A stretch of DNA of 35,154 nucleotides, taken from the NCBI GenBank assembly GCA_023151145.1, contig JAKLJM010000001.1, forward strand, positions 1 to 35,154. Direction: 5' to 3'. The translations under genes and the position numbers were made by a program. The notes beneath the pieces were generated by a model. It made no database searches, was not told the origin of the DNA, and was given only the letters and a program-made list of their open reading frames with translations. This DNA is from Bacteriovoracaceae bacterium (GTDB lineage Bacteria; Bdellovibrionota; Bacteriovoracia; Bacteriovoracales; Bacteriovoracaceae). Each line of letters starts with the position of its first letter. Within the stretch, counting starts at the first letter, position 1. Positions 1 through 6,052 of this stretch are shown in pieces.

Positions 1-145
1 CTCTGGCGATATAAGCATTCCCCATGGCAAGGCCTCGCCCACTCGTTGCGAGCTCAGGGAAAATAGCATCTTCAAATTCAATGGCGTGAACTTGTTGAAG
101 GAGAGCTAAGAATGTGAAAAAGATCAAAATCTTTATTCGTTTCAT
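1..145 (-). CDS. Secreted barrel-like protein, N-terminal fragment
   Basis: An ATG at 145 opens a frame that runs off the left edge after 48 codons. The product starts MKRIKILIFFTFLALLQQVHA, a clear signal peptide (charged start, hydrophobic core, A-x-A-like end at about residue 21). The mature part has an SGRGLAMGNAYIA stretch. The S-[AG]-R-[AG]-L-[AG]-M-G-[NG]-A motif just after the signal peptide is typical of the first strand and hatch of PorV/FadL-like outer-membrane barrels, so an outer-membrane location is likely. No good Shine-Dalgarno is seen before the ATG. Only the N-terminus is visible, so the family is a guess from one motif. The gene lies downstream of, and in the same direction as, the PAS-domain membrane protein that ends at 196. 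Confidence 0.6.
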   Translation of the reverse strand, partial: MKRIKILIFFTFLALLQQVHAIEFEDAIFPELATSGRGLAMGNAYIAR

Positions 146-195
146 GTTTTTATTCTAAAGTAACCTAGACGATTTATCATCTCTAGGCATATTTA

Positions 196-1629
196 TCACA
201 AACTAGGATGAGTAATTCGAGATTTTTCTATATTAATATGAGTCAAAATTTCTCTATTAAGTTGAATTTCTAAATAAAACGCTAGCATGTCTTGATTATG
301 TAAATTTTTTGTTTTTATTTTTATAGCAAGATTTGGTTCTATGTTTTTTATTTTAGTTAACATACTTTTTAGACTGAATACTTTTTTCCCGATTGTAATG
401 GGGGCACTTAATTCTTCTTCGCTTAATGATAATCCTGAAATAACACATCTAATTTGAAATACTTTTCTATTTTCTAAAATCTTAAATTCGATGGGATAAA
501 TCCTATCGTCTTTTAGTGTTACTGCATAAATCATTTTAAAAAAGTTATTTAGAGTTTTTTCAAGTGATTCTAAATTATGCAAATCAATATTCCAGTTTCC
601 AACATCAGAATAATCAATTTTATATTTTCGATTGTGGCTTTGATACTTAACCAAAGCACTATCGATTAAGTCTAGAAAATTTTTCTCTGAATTGATGTCG
701 ACTTGATTAGTTCGGGCATTAGGAATTTTATTAATCAGAAATAGTATTTCACCATTTTTATTTTTACTGGTTGTGTTTACAATAAATCTAGTTTCTGAAT
801 CTCCTCTTCTTAGCTTGAAAACTTTGTCACTAGTTATACTAAAGTCTGATTCGAATTCATTATCAAATAAAAAGTTTTCACCTTTTTTCTTCATTAATAA
901 ACCAGCAAAACATACATTTTGTTTTAATATTTGATTTTTATTATTTACCACACAAAATGCAACCCCAGGCATTTCGCTAAAATGATTTAATGAAAAACCG
1001 TACCCTGACTTACTAGCTTTATTAGCTTGATTGAATTTACTTTTGTATTTATTTTTAGTTCTCACATAAGCTGAAAAAATTAGATAAAGAGATAATGAAA
1101 CTAAAATCAAAATGAATCTCTTGTCGGTCAACGACATAGCATTGTAATAAGTACGAAGAGACATCCAGTTTAAAAATGAACTTTCTTCTGTATCCAATAT
1201 GGATACTGGTATGATGGCATTTTCTTTATCAAACATTTTTTTTAGATTATCTAATTTTAGAATATAATTTTTCCCATCAGGTAATTTTATTTCTAACAAA
1301 TTTCTGTTTGCCGAATATTGACTTTGCACACTACTACTAAGAGCCGTTAGAAGCTCTACTGTTTGAGAGAAGTGTTCTTTTTTTAAAAAATTTTTAGTCC
1401 TAACTTGTTCTTGTATACTTCTAATGAAATATGCTTGAGGATATTTTTTTTTCTCTAGCTCAATTCTTAAAAGGGTTAATGAATTTAAAATATCATTCTT
1501 GGTGTTTTTAATTTCATTAAGATATTTTACTGAGAATAAGGTCCTATTGTTAGCCTCAGTATTTGCAGCATGACTAAATAGACTTGCAGTTAATGTTATA
1601 AATAAAAATAAAATTATCCCTACTTTCAA
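196..1629 (-). CDS. Membrane PAS protein with degenerate kinase-like C-terminus
   Basis: 477 residues from a TTG start (an in-frame TAA lies seven codons upstream; AAGG is 10 nt before the TTG, and no ATG fits). Visible architecture: signal peptide 1-21, periplasmic helical region about 25-170, one membrane segment about 172-188, then a PAS-like fold about 214-300 (PGVAFCVVNNKNQIL..N pattern). Residues about 315-475 resemble the end of a histidine kinase: a linker helix (FLDLIDSALVKY), then LESLEKTLNNFFKMIYA where the ATP-binding N box (L..vl.NLl.NA) would lie. The later DxGxG and GxGxGL loops are absent and no phosphoacceptor histidine helix is seen. I infer a non-catalytic sensor or scaffold. 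Family similarity is weak and no specific function is proposed. Confidence 0.65.
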   Translation of the reverse strand: MKVGIILFLFITLTASLFSHAANTEANNRTLFSVKYLNEIKNTKNDILNSLTLLRIELEKKKYPQAYFIRSIQEQVRTKNFLKKEHFSQTVELLTALSSSVQSQYSANRNLLEIKLPDGKNYILKLDNLKKMFDKENAIIPVSILDTEESSFLNWMSLRTYYNAMSLTDKRFILILVSLSLYLIFSAYVRTKNKYKSKFNQANKASKSGYGFSLNHFSEMPGVAFCVVNNKNQILKQNVCFAGLLMKKKGENFLFDNEFESDFSITSDKVFKLRRGDSETRFIVNTTSKNKNGEILFLINKIPNARTNQVDINSEKNFLDLIDSALVKYQSHNRKYKIDYSDVGNWNIDLHNLESLEKTLNNFFKMIYAVTLKDDRIYPIEFKILENRKVFQIRCVISGLSLSEEELSAPITIGKKVFSLKSMLTKIKNIEPNLAIKIKTKNLHNQDMLAFYLEIQLNREILTHINIEKSRITHPSL

Positions 1630-1744
1630 TATGAACCAACCTTAAAAAAAGTACTCTAATTGAGCACTACATTAAGTTTAGCCTTTTGCTGTGATGTGAT
1701 GAAAGCTGTGGAAAATATATCCACCGAGAGAAGACATCAGGTAC

Positions 1745-1765
1745 AAAGAGTACTTAGGACTCTTT
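1745..1765 (-). terminator. Possible weak hairpin terminator
   Basis: A 7-bp stem AAAGAGT/ACTCTTT with a 7-nt loop lies just downstream of the cysteine-repeat gene that ends at 1789. There is no T-run after the stem on the minus strand, so termination is uncertain. Confidence 0.25.
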
Positions 1766-1788
1766 ATACCCGAGTAAAATGATTCCTT

Positions 1789-2229
1789 TTAAGGACGAGC
1801 TAAGTTCAGGATAATATTAAATGCTTGATTAGCACCATTAACATCCCCCATTCTTAAACGATCAAGGCCGATCATCGCATTTGTTCTAATGGCCTGAAGA
1901 CGTCGGCTGTCTCCTTGATTAAGTGGACGACCAAGCTCAACTAAACACTGTTGTTTTTCATCGTCAGAGAACAAACCTTTGCAAGCTTGCAGCTCTCCAT
2001 TGGTATATTCTTTATTCGCTATTTTGGTTAAACATTGTAATTTTTCTTCATCTTGAAAAAATGAATTACATACATCTAATGCTGTTGATTGAAATTCTTT
2101 TCCAGAAGCAAGCTTATAGCATCTCACTTTTACATCTTGAAAAAAGAATTGATTACAAAACTGATCGATCGTTGCTGCATGAGTTGAAAAAGTAAGTACT
2201 GCAGCCAAGGAAATAAATAAAGCTTTCAT
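1789..2229 (-). CDS. Small secreted protein with three 29-aa Cys repeats
   Basis: 146 residues with a clean signal peptide (MKALFISLAAVLTFSTHA, cleavage near 18/19). The mature protein has six cysteines at 25, 37, 54, 66, 83 and 95: three units of C-x11-C repeated every 29 residues, with consensus C-x-x-x-F-x-D-x-E-K-x-Q-C. The C-terminal 45 residues lack cysteine and form a likely helical tail. The regular spacing suggests three two-helix hairpins, each closed by a disulfide in the periplasm or outside the cell. The start is firm: GGAGGAATCTTA precedes the ATG. The gene lies directly after the terminator of the leucine dehydrogenase gene, so it needs its own promoter or readthrough. I do not recognise a named family. 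Confidence 0.8.
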   Translation of the reverse strand: MKALFISLAAVLTFSTHAATIDQFCNQFFFQDVKVRCYKLASGKEFQSTALDVCNSFFQDEEKLQCLTKIANKEYTNGELQACKGLFSDDEKQQCLVELGRPLNQGDSRRLQAIRTNAMIGLDRLRMGDVNGANQAFNIILNLARP

Positions 2230-2251
2230 TAAGATTCCTCCATAAAATAAT

Positions 2252-2273
2252 AAAGCCCCATTGCTGGGGCTTT
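2252..2273 (-). terminator. Intrinsic terminator after leucine dehydrogenase
   Basis: Perfect 9-bp stem AAAGCCCCA/TGGGGCTTT with a TTGC/GCAA loop, followed on the minus strand by a T-rich stretch (TATTATTTTATG). It begins 5 nt past the stop codon of the dehydrogenase gene and lies 22 nt before the next start. Confidence 0.85.
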
Positions 2274-2278
2274 ATTTC

Positions 2279-3388
2279 TTAGTGTTTTGATTTTCTTCCT
2301 GGGAACTTATGAGTTACATCTCCTAAGTATTTCCCTTTAATTTGTCTAATCGACTCAATTCTTTTTTCGGCCATTAAGTCTGTTGCGCGGTAAACTGGTA
2401 AGTTATTTTCGTCAGCAAACTTAAAGATTTTAAGTGTTGAATCATAAATTTTATCAACCATTCTTACGGCTTTTTCTTCTGACCAACCTTCAAATTCAAT
2501 TGAAACGTTCATCAACCCACCAGCATTTACAAGATAGTCTGGAGCATAAAGAATGCCTTTTTCTTTTAACATATCACCGTGACGGTTTTCTGCTAATTGG
2601 TTGTTAGCAGCACCACAAACGATTTTTACTTTTAAACGATCGATTGTTTTATCGTTTACAGTCGCCCCTAATGCACAAGGTGCATAGATATCGGCTTTAA
2701 CATCGTAAATGTCTTCTGTGCTTACGAATTCAGCTGTTGGAACTGCTGTTTTAAATCTTTGAATATTAGTTTCATTGATATCTGTAAAATAAATTTTAGC
2801 TCCAGCATCATTTAATAAACGACCTAAGTGAACACCAACTGATCCTGCCCCTTGAAGTGCTACAACTTTTCCACGAAGAGATTTGTCGCCAAATACTTTA
2901 TTGGCAGAAGCTTCCATTCCACGGAAAACACCACGAGCAGTCCATGGAGAAGGGTTACCTGATCCACCATGAATTTCCGCTACACCTGTTACGTTATTTG
3001 TTTCAGTGAAGATATATTCCATGTCTTCAACGTTAGTGTTAACATCTTCAGCTGTAATATAACGACCATTAAGTGAGTTTACATATCTTCCGAACGCTCT
3101 GAATAATGCTTCAGATTTATCTTTTGTCGGATCACCGATAATAACAGCTTTACCACCACCAAGATTTAATCCTGAGATGGCTGCCTTGTAAGTCATCCCA
3201 CGAGAAAGTCTTAATACGTCTTCTACTGCTTCTTCAGTTGTTTTGTATGGCCACATTCTTGTTCCACCTAAAGCAGGTCCCAAGATTGTGTTGTGAATCG
3301 CTACAACTGCTTTTAAGTTGCATGATGGATCAGAGAAAAATACTACTTCTTCATGCCCCATCGAATAAATTTTTTCAAAAGTTAACAT
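2279..3388 (-). CDS. Leucine dehydrogenase (Glu/Leu/Phe/Val family)
   Basis: 369 residues, the usual length for NAD-dependent leucine dehydrogenase, which reversibly deaminates branched-chain amino acids to 2-oxo acids. The catalytic set is complete and even matches the numbering known from Bacillus enzymes: K68 (MTYK), K80 in NLGGGK, D115 in AEDVNTNVEDM. The Rossmann fold has GAGSVG at 180-185 and an acidic D203 (FTDIN), which indicates NAD rather than NADP. The ALGGTRMWPY and VNAGGLMNV family signatures are present. GAGGAATTAA precedes the ATG. The gene stands alone between a divergent ferredoxin gene and its own strong terminator. It probably supplies branched-chain 2-oxo acids for catabolism or for branched fatty-acid primers; the latter is inference. 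Confidence 0.95.
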   Translation of the reverse strand: MLTFEKIYSMGHEEVVFFSDPSCNLKAVVAIHNTILGPALGGTRMWPYKTTEEAVEDVLRLSRGMTYKAAISGLNLGGGKAVIIGDPTKDKSEALFRAFGRYVNSLNGRYITAEDVNTNVEDMEYIFTETNNVTGVAEIHGGSGNPSPWTARGVFRGMEASANKVFGDKSLRGKVVALQGAGSVGVHLGRLLNDAGAKIYFTDINETNIQRFKTAVPTAEFVSTEDIYDVKADIYAPCALGATVNDKTIDRLKVKIVCGAANNQLAENRHGDMLKEKGILYAPDYLVNAGGLMNVSIEFEGWSEEKAVRMVDKIYDSTLKIFKFADENNLPVYRATDLMAEKRIESIRQIKGKYLGDVTHKFPGRKSKH

Positions 3389-3410
3389 TTAATTCCTCAC
3401 TGTTTTAAAG

Positions 3411-3438
3411 TTGGAGTTTTAGAAACGCCGTGTATAAT
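3411..3438 (+). promoter_or_regulatory. Sigma70-type promoter for the ferredoxin gene
   Basis: TTGGAG, a 16-nt spacer and a perfect TATAAT. The predicted start is near 3445, giving a leader of about 45 nt before the ATG at 3490. It lies in the divergent gap upstream of the leucine dehydrogenase gene. Confidence 0.6.
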
Positions 3439-3489
3439 TTAAGTGTCCAAAAATTTTAGACATCTTAATGAAACGAGGATAATCCTGAT

Positions 3490-3732
3490 ATGCCCACCGT
3501 GTTACAATGTTTTGAAGAAAATACCATAAAACTTCCTCACGGCTGCTTGGCCGGCTCATGTGGTTCTTGTCGAATTGAAATTTTAGAAGGGTTTGAGAAC
3601 TTATCCGAACCAAGTTTTATTGAAAACGACACCATTCAATCCTTAAAATCTCAATATGGAAACGAACGACAAATTAGACTTAGTTGTCGCGCTAAGATTT
3701 TAGGACCTATTACTTTTAAATTACTCAAATAA
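3490..3732 (+). CDS. Small 2Fe-2S plant-type ferredoxin
   Basis: 80 residues. C19, C24 and C27 (CLAGSCGSC) plus C66 (RLSCRAK) give the C-x4-C-x2-C...C pattern of plant-type 2Fe-2S ferredoxins, cytosolic one-electron carriers. The protein is shorter than the usual ~95 residues because the first strands are trimmed; an in-frame TGA at 3469-3471 rules out an upstream start, so the short form is real. GAGG lies about 10 nt before the ATG. The gene is monocistronic and transcribed away from leucine dehydrogenase. No partner reductase or oxygenase gene adjoins it, so the electron donor and acceptor are unknown. Confidence 0.85.
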   Translation: MPTVLQCFEENTIKLPHGCLAGSCGSCRIEILEGFENLSEPSFIENDTIQSLKSQYGNERQIRLSCRAKILGPITFKLLK

Positions 3733-3734
3733 AA

Positions 3735-3756
3735 AAGGGACCCACCTGGGTCCCTT
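3735..3756 (-). terminator. Intrinsic terminator, mainly for the minus strand
   Basis: Stem AAGGGACCCA/TGGGTCCCTT, 10 bp, between the convergent ferredoxin and HPF-like genes. A T6 run follows the stem only on the minus strand, so it mainly ends the HPF-like gene. The plus-strand side lacks a T-run but may still terminate weakly. Confidence 0.8.
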
Positions 3757-3786
3757 CGAGTCGAATGAGAAGTTAACAATTCCTAC

Positions 3787-4059
3787 CTATACCATTTTCA
3801 TATGATAAGAAGCTCGGCATGATCGAGCCTTGTGCAATTGCGATTTAATGGCTTTTAATGCTTTATTAAAACTCTTATAAAAAAAGAGATCTTCTTTTTT
3901 AGCAAAATAAGTCCTGTTTCTCGTTTTTAATTTGATTTGAGTTTTAAAATGCCCTGCTTCTTCAGTGACATCCACTTCGATAGCTGAATTTTTTGGAGCA
4001 AATTTTTCTAACTCCAACACCGCATCTTCAACTAAGTTTTGATTTGTAAGACGTTTCAT
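3787..4059 (-). CDS. Short HPF/RaiA-like ribosome-associated protein
   Basis: 90 residues starting MKRLTNQNLVEDAVLELEKF. I chose the ATG at 4059 because AAGGAGG lies 8 nt upstream. A longer reading from 4128 would begin inside the predicted -10 box. The fold reads as helix, strand (AIEVDVTEE), strand (HFKTQIKLKTR), strand (RTYFAKKEDLFF), then helix (SFNKALKAIKSQLHKAR). This matches the order and the basic terminal helix of HPF/RaiA hibernation factors, where the AIDLAVDKLERQLRK-type helix follows the last strand. The homology is a pattern judgement and not certain. If correct, the protein would bind the 30S subunit in stationary or starved cells. It is a single-gene unit with its own promoter and terminator. 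Confidence 0.6.
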   Translation of the reverse strand: MKRLTNQNLVEDAVLELEKFAPKNSAIEVDVTEEAGHFKTQIKLKTRNRTYFAKKEDLFFYKSFNKALKAIKSQLHKARSCRASYHMKMV

Positions 4060-4067
4060 ACGATAGA

Positions 4068-4074
4068 CCTCCTT
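4068..4074 (-). promoter_or_regulatory. Shine-Dalgarno site that fixes the HPF-like start
   Basis: AAGGAGG on the minus strand, 8 nt upstream of the ATG at 4059. It is one of the strongest ribosome-binding sites in the window and implies high expression. Confidence 0.8.
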
Positions 4075-4126
4075 GTATGAAAGAGAGAGATTTAGAGCCA
4101 ATCCCCTCACTACTAAGATAGTATCC

Positions 4127-4155
4127 ATTATACTCTTAGCAAGGGTGAATGTCTT
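4127..4155 (-). promoter_or_regulatory. Sigma70-type promoter for the HPF-like gene
   Basis: Minus-strand AAGACA, a 17-nt spacer and TATAAT. Transcription would start near 4120, leaving about 60 nt of leader before the ATG at 4059. Confidence 0.6.
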
Positions 4156-4230
4156 AAAAACGGCATATTTTTTATCTTAAAAATTCTCACAAAATATATG
4201 AGTTTTTCAGAAGTAAAATACGTCAAAATC

Positions 4231-4265
4231 GATTTACTAAAGTACATAGTAAACGATAGTAAATC
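4231..4265. promoter_or_regulatory. Operator-like cluster of TTTACTA repeats
   Basis: TTTACTA at 4233-4239 faces its exact inverse TAGTAAA at 4247-4253 across a 7-nt spacer, and a second TAGTAAA follows at 4257-4263, 10 bp further on. The outer edges also form GATTTACT/AGTAAATC. The spacing of one helical turn suggests a regulator-binding site serving the signal-peptide ORF and GST gene, or the divergent HPF-like gene. The rest of 4156-4332 is AT-rich and holds no gene that I can see. Confidence 0.4.
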
Positions 4266-4332
4266 AGTATTCCTTCTTGCTGCTTTATTTTCTTATAGAT
4301 AGACTTATTTTCTCATATACAAAGGAACGGCT

Positions 4333-4449
4333 ATGAAAAAAATATTCATTTCACTCATGGTCAATTTGTCACCAATCACTTTTGCCAATAACATTACTAA
4401 TCAGGAATTTCATTACTTCTTACTAAGGAAAAAAAATGTCACCAATTAA
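4333..4449 (+). CDS. 38-residue signal-peptide ORF
   Basis: AAAGGAACGGCT precedes an ATG that opens MKKIFISLMVNLSPITFA followed by about 20 residues to a TAA at 4447. The first 18 residues make a convincing Sec signal peptide ending in F-A, and the mature part is only about 20 residues. The frame overlaps the start of the glutathione S-transferase gene by 14 nt, so translation of the two may be coupled. It could be a true micro-exported peptide, a leader that controls GST translation, or the stub of a longer exported protein lost by deletion. The sequence alone does not decide. Confidence 0.45.
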   Translation: MKKIFISLMVNLSPITFANNITNQEFHYFLLRKKNVTN

Positions 4450-5047
4450 AATTTATTCTATGGCCTTACAAGACCGCTCAGATCGTGTGAGATGGCTTTT
4501 AGAAGAATTACACGTTCCCTATGAAAATATTTTCTTGAAAAAGAAAAATGGCGAAATGAATTCACCGGAATATCGAAAGCTAAATCCTATGGGCCGAGTA
4601 CCAACCATTAATGATGGTGGAACTGTCATTCATGAATCTGCAGCGATTTGTCTTTATCTCGCTGATAAATATCGCCAAGTAAAATTAGCACCAGAGATCA
4701 ATGATCCACTTCGTGCGGAATATCTTCAATGGATGGTTTTTTCAACTGCAACTCTTGAATGTGTTGTCGCTAAAATGTTTTATCTCGACGGAAAAACTGA
4801 AGCTGAAAAAAACTTTGAATTAAATTACATCAAAGAACAGTGCGAGATTTTAAAATTGGCGATTGAGCCAGTCTTAAGTAAGCAAGACTATTTTTTAAAG
4901 TCTGGTTTCTCGGCCATTGATATTATGATGGCTGCAGTTCTTCCTGGTGCAGAAGAATTTTTGGCGCCAGCAGGTAGTGGTACTGCTCGATTCTTAGAGC
5001 GAATGCGGGCTCGCCCACTGGCAAAAAAAGTTGAAGTCTTCGCTTAA
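4436..5047 (+). CDS. Glutathione S-transferase
   Basis: 203 residues, the usual GST length. The N-terminal thioredoxin-like domain (about 1-80) has RVRWLLEELHVPYE, the cis-proline loop NPMGRVPTI and the glutathione-gamma-glutamyl binding ESAAICLYLADKY. The all-helical C-terminal domain follows with a FSAIDIMMAAVL segment in place of the usual F-S-x-A-D-I helix cap. It would conjugate or reduce electrophiles in the cytosol using glutathione. The specific class is not clear. AAGGAAAAAA precedes the ATG. Its stop codon abuts the stop of the convergent flavoprotein gene (TAA|TTA at 5045-5050). Confidence 0.9.
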   Translation: MSPIKIYSMALQDRSDRVRWLLEELHVPYENIFLKKKNGEMNSPEYRKLNPMGRVPTINDGGTVIHESAAICLYLADKYRQVKLAPEINDPLRAEYLQWMVFSTATLECVVAKMFYLDGKTEAEKNFELNYIKEQCEILKLAIEPVLSKQDYFLKSGFSAIDIMMAAVLPGAEEFLAPAGSGTARFLERMRARPLAKKVEVFA

Positions 5048-6037
5048 TTATTGTCCGAGAAGCTTTAATCTTTTTTCTCGTCTTAAAAGCACATTGATAT
5101 CATCGCAAGAATCCACAGCGTGATCCCACGCTGTGTAGATTTGTTTTTTTGCATTAGCACGAAGATCTCCCGCTACGTATAGACCTGCAATGCTCGTTTT
5201 ACCTTTATTATCAGTAACGACAAATCCACGAGAATCTAACTCCGCCCCGAGAGATTTTGCCAGCTCGTTATACACGATCATTCCAAGAGAAATAAAAATG
5301 TATTCTACTTCAATATAATTTTCTGTTTCTAATTTAAGATGGGTGAGTGAATTTAATTTAGCATTTCCTTCAATTCCAGTGATCGCTTCTTCAATAACTT
5401 GAATTCCATATAACTTTTGAAGCTTTGTTGTCTCTTCATCAAACTGGGCATTCTTACCGTTAGTAAAGACAACCATGCACTGAGTGTCGTATCTCTCACG
5501 CAACATGATGGCGACCCACATAGCAGAGCTATCGTGACCAATGACTCCTACTTTTTTATGAAGCACATGATGACCATCACAACGTAAACAGTAATCGGCC
5601 AATTGTACATTGGCATAAGGAAGAATCGGTTGAATGGAGTTATTAATTAATGGTTGAACATCCATCACCCCAGTACATAAGACGACATATTGGGATAAAT
5701 AGACTTGACCATCTGTTGCCGTAATTTCAAAAACACCCTCGGAGTTTTTTGAAATTTTTTCGACCCCTTGGTTTTTTTTCCAGTGCAATTTTTCTTTAAA
5801 ATCACTTTGATTTAACCATTCGAGTGACAATTTATTTGGTTCTTCAATTCCTTTTTTAAAATCTAAATGGGCCGGCATATTTTCAACTTTTGATACCCAA
5901 AAAGCGCGAGATTTTTTTTTGTGTTTTGCCGTTCCGGGGAAAAAGAGTGTTTCATCGTTGTTTAAAACCGCACGAATGACGGCCATTGTTCCCGCAGCTC
6001 CACCGCCGATTACACAAACCGGATATATCTTTTCCAT
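5048..6037 (-). CDS. Thioredoxin-reductase-like FAD/NAD(P) oxidoreductase
   Basis: 329 residues of the two-domain thioredoxin reductase class. FAD site GGGAAG at 11-16, then VVLCTGVMD near 118-126. The redox pair is CLRC (C150, C153), placed as in bacterial TrxB. The NAD(P) loop is VGVIGHDSSA at 163-172, in which the usual G-G-G is replaced by G-H-D. The second FAD motif is AGLYVAGDLR. The signature basic residues after the NADPH loop are not obvious, so cofactor preference and the true disulfide partner are open; the substrate may not be thioredoxin. It begins 15 nt after the CNNM gene and is probably cotranscribed with it. Confidence 0.8.
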   Translation of the reverse strand: MEKIYPVCVIGGGAAGTMAVIRAVLNNDETLFFPGTAKHKKKSRAFWVSKVENMPAHLDFKKGIEEPNKLSLEWLNQSDFKEKLHWKKNQGVEKISKNSEGVFEITATDGQVYLSQYVVLCTGVMDVQPLINNSIQPILPYANVQLADYCLRCDGHHVLHKKVGVIGHDSSAMWVAIMLRERYDTQCMVVFTNGKNAQFDEETTKLQKLYGIQVIEEAITGIEGNAKLNSLTHLKLETENYIEVEYIFISLGMIVYNELAKSLGAELDSRGFVVTDNKGKTSIAGLYVAGDLRANAKKQIYTAWDHAVDSCDDINVLLRREKRLKLLGQ

Positions 6038-6052
6038 ACACTCACCTATAAA

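Noticed and set aside
1705..1725. DnaA-box-like TTTTCCACA (minus strand) next to TCCACC, a possible origin
   Set aside because: A single 8/9 match without further boxes, AT-rich unwinding element or dnaA/dnaN neighbours.
4060..4128. Longer N-terminus of the HPF-like protein starting at 4128
   Set aside because: That ATG lies in the predicted -10 box and upstream of the mRNA start; the strong AAGGAGG points to 4059.
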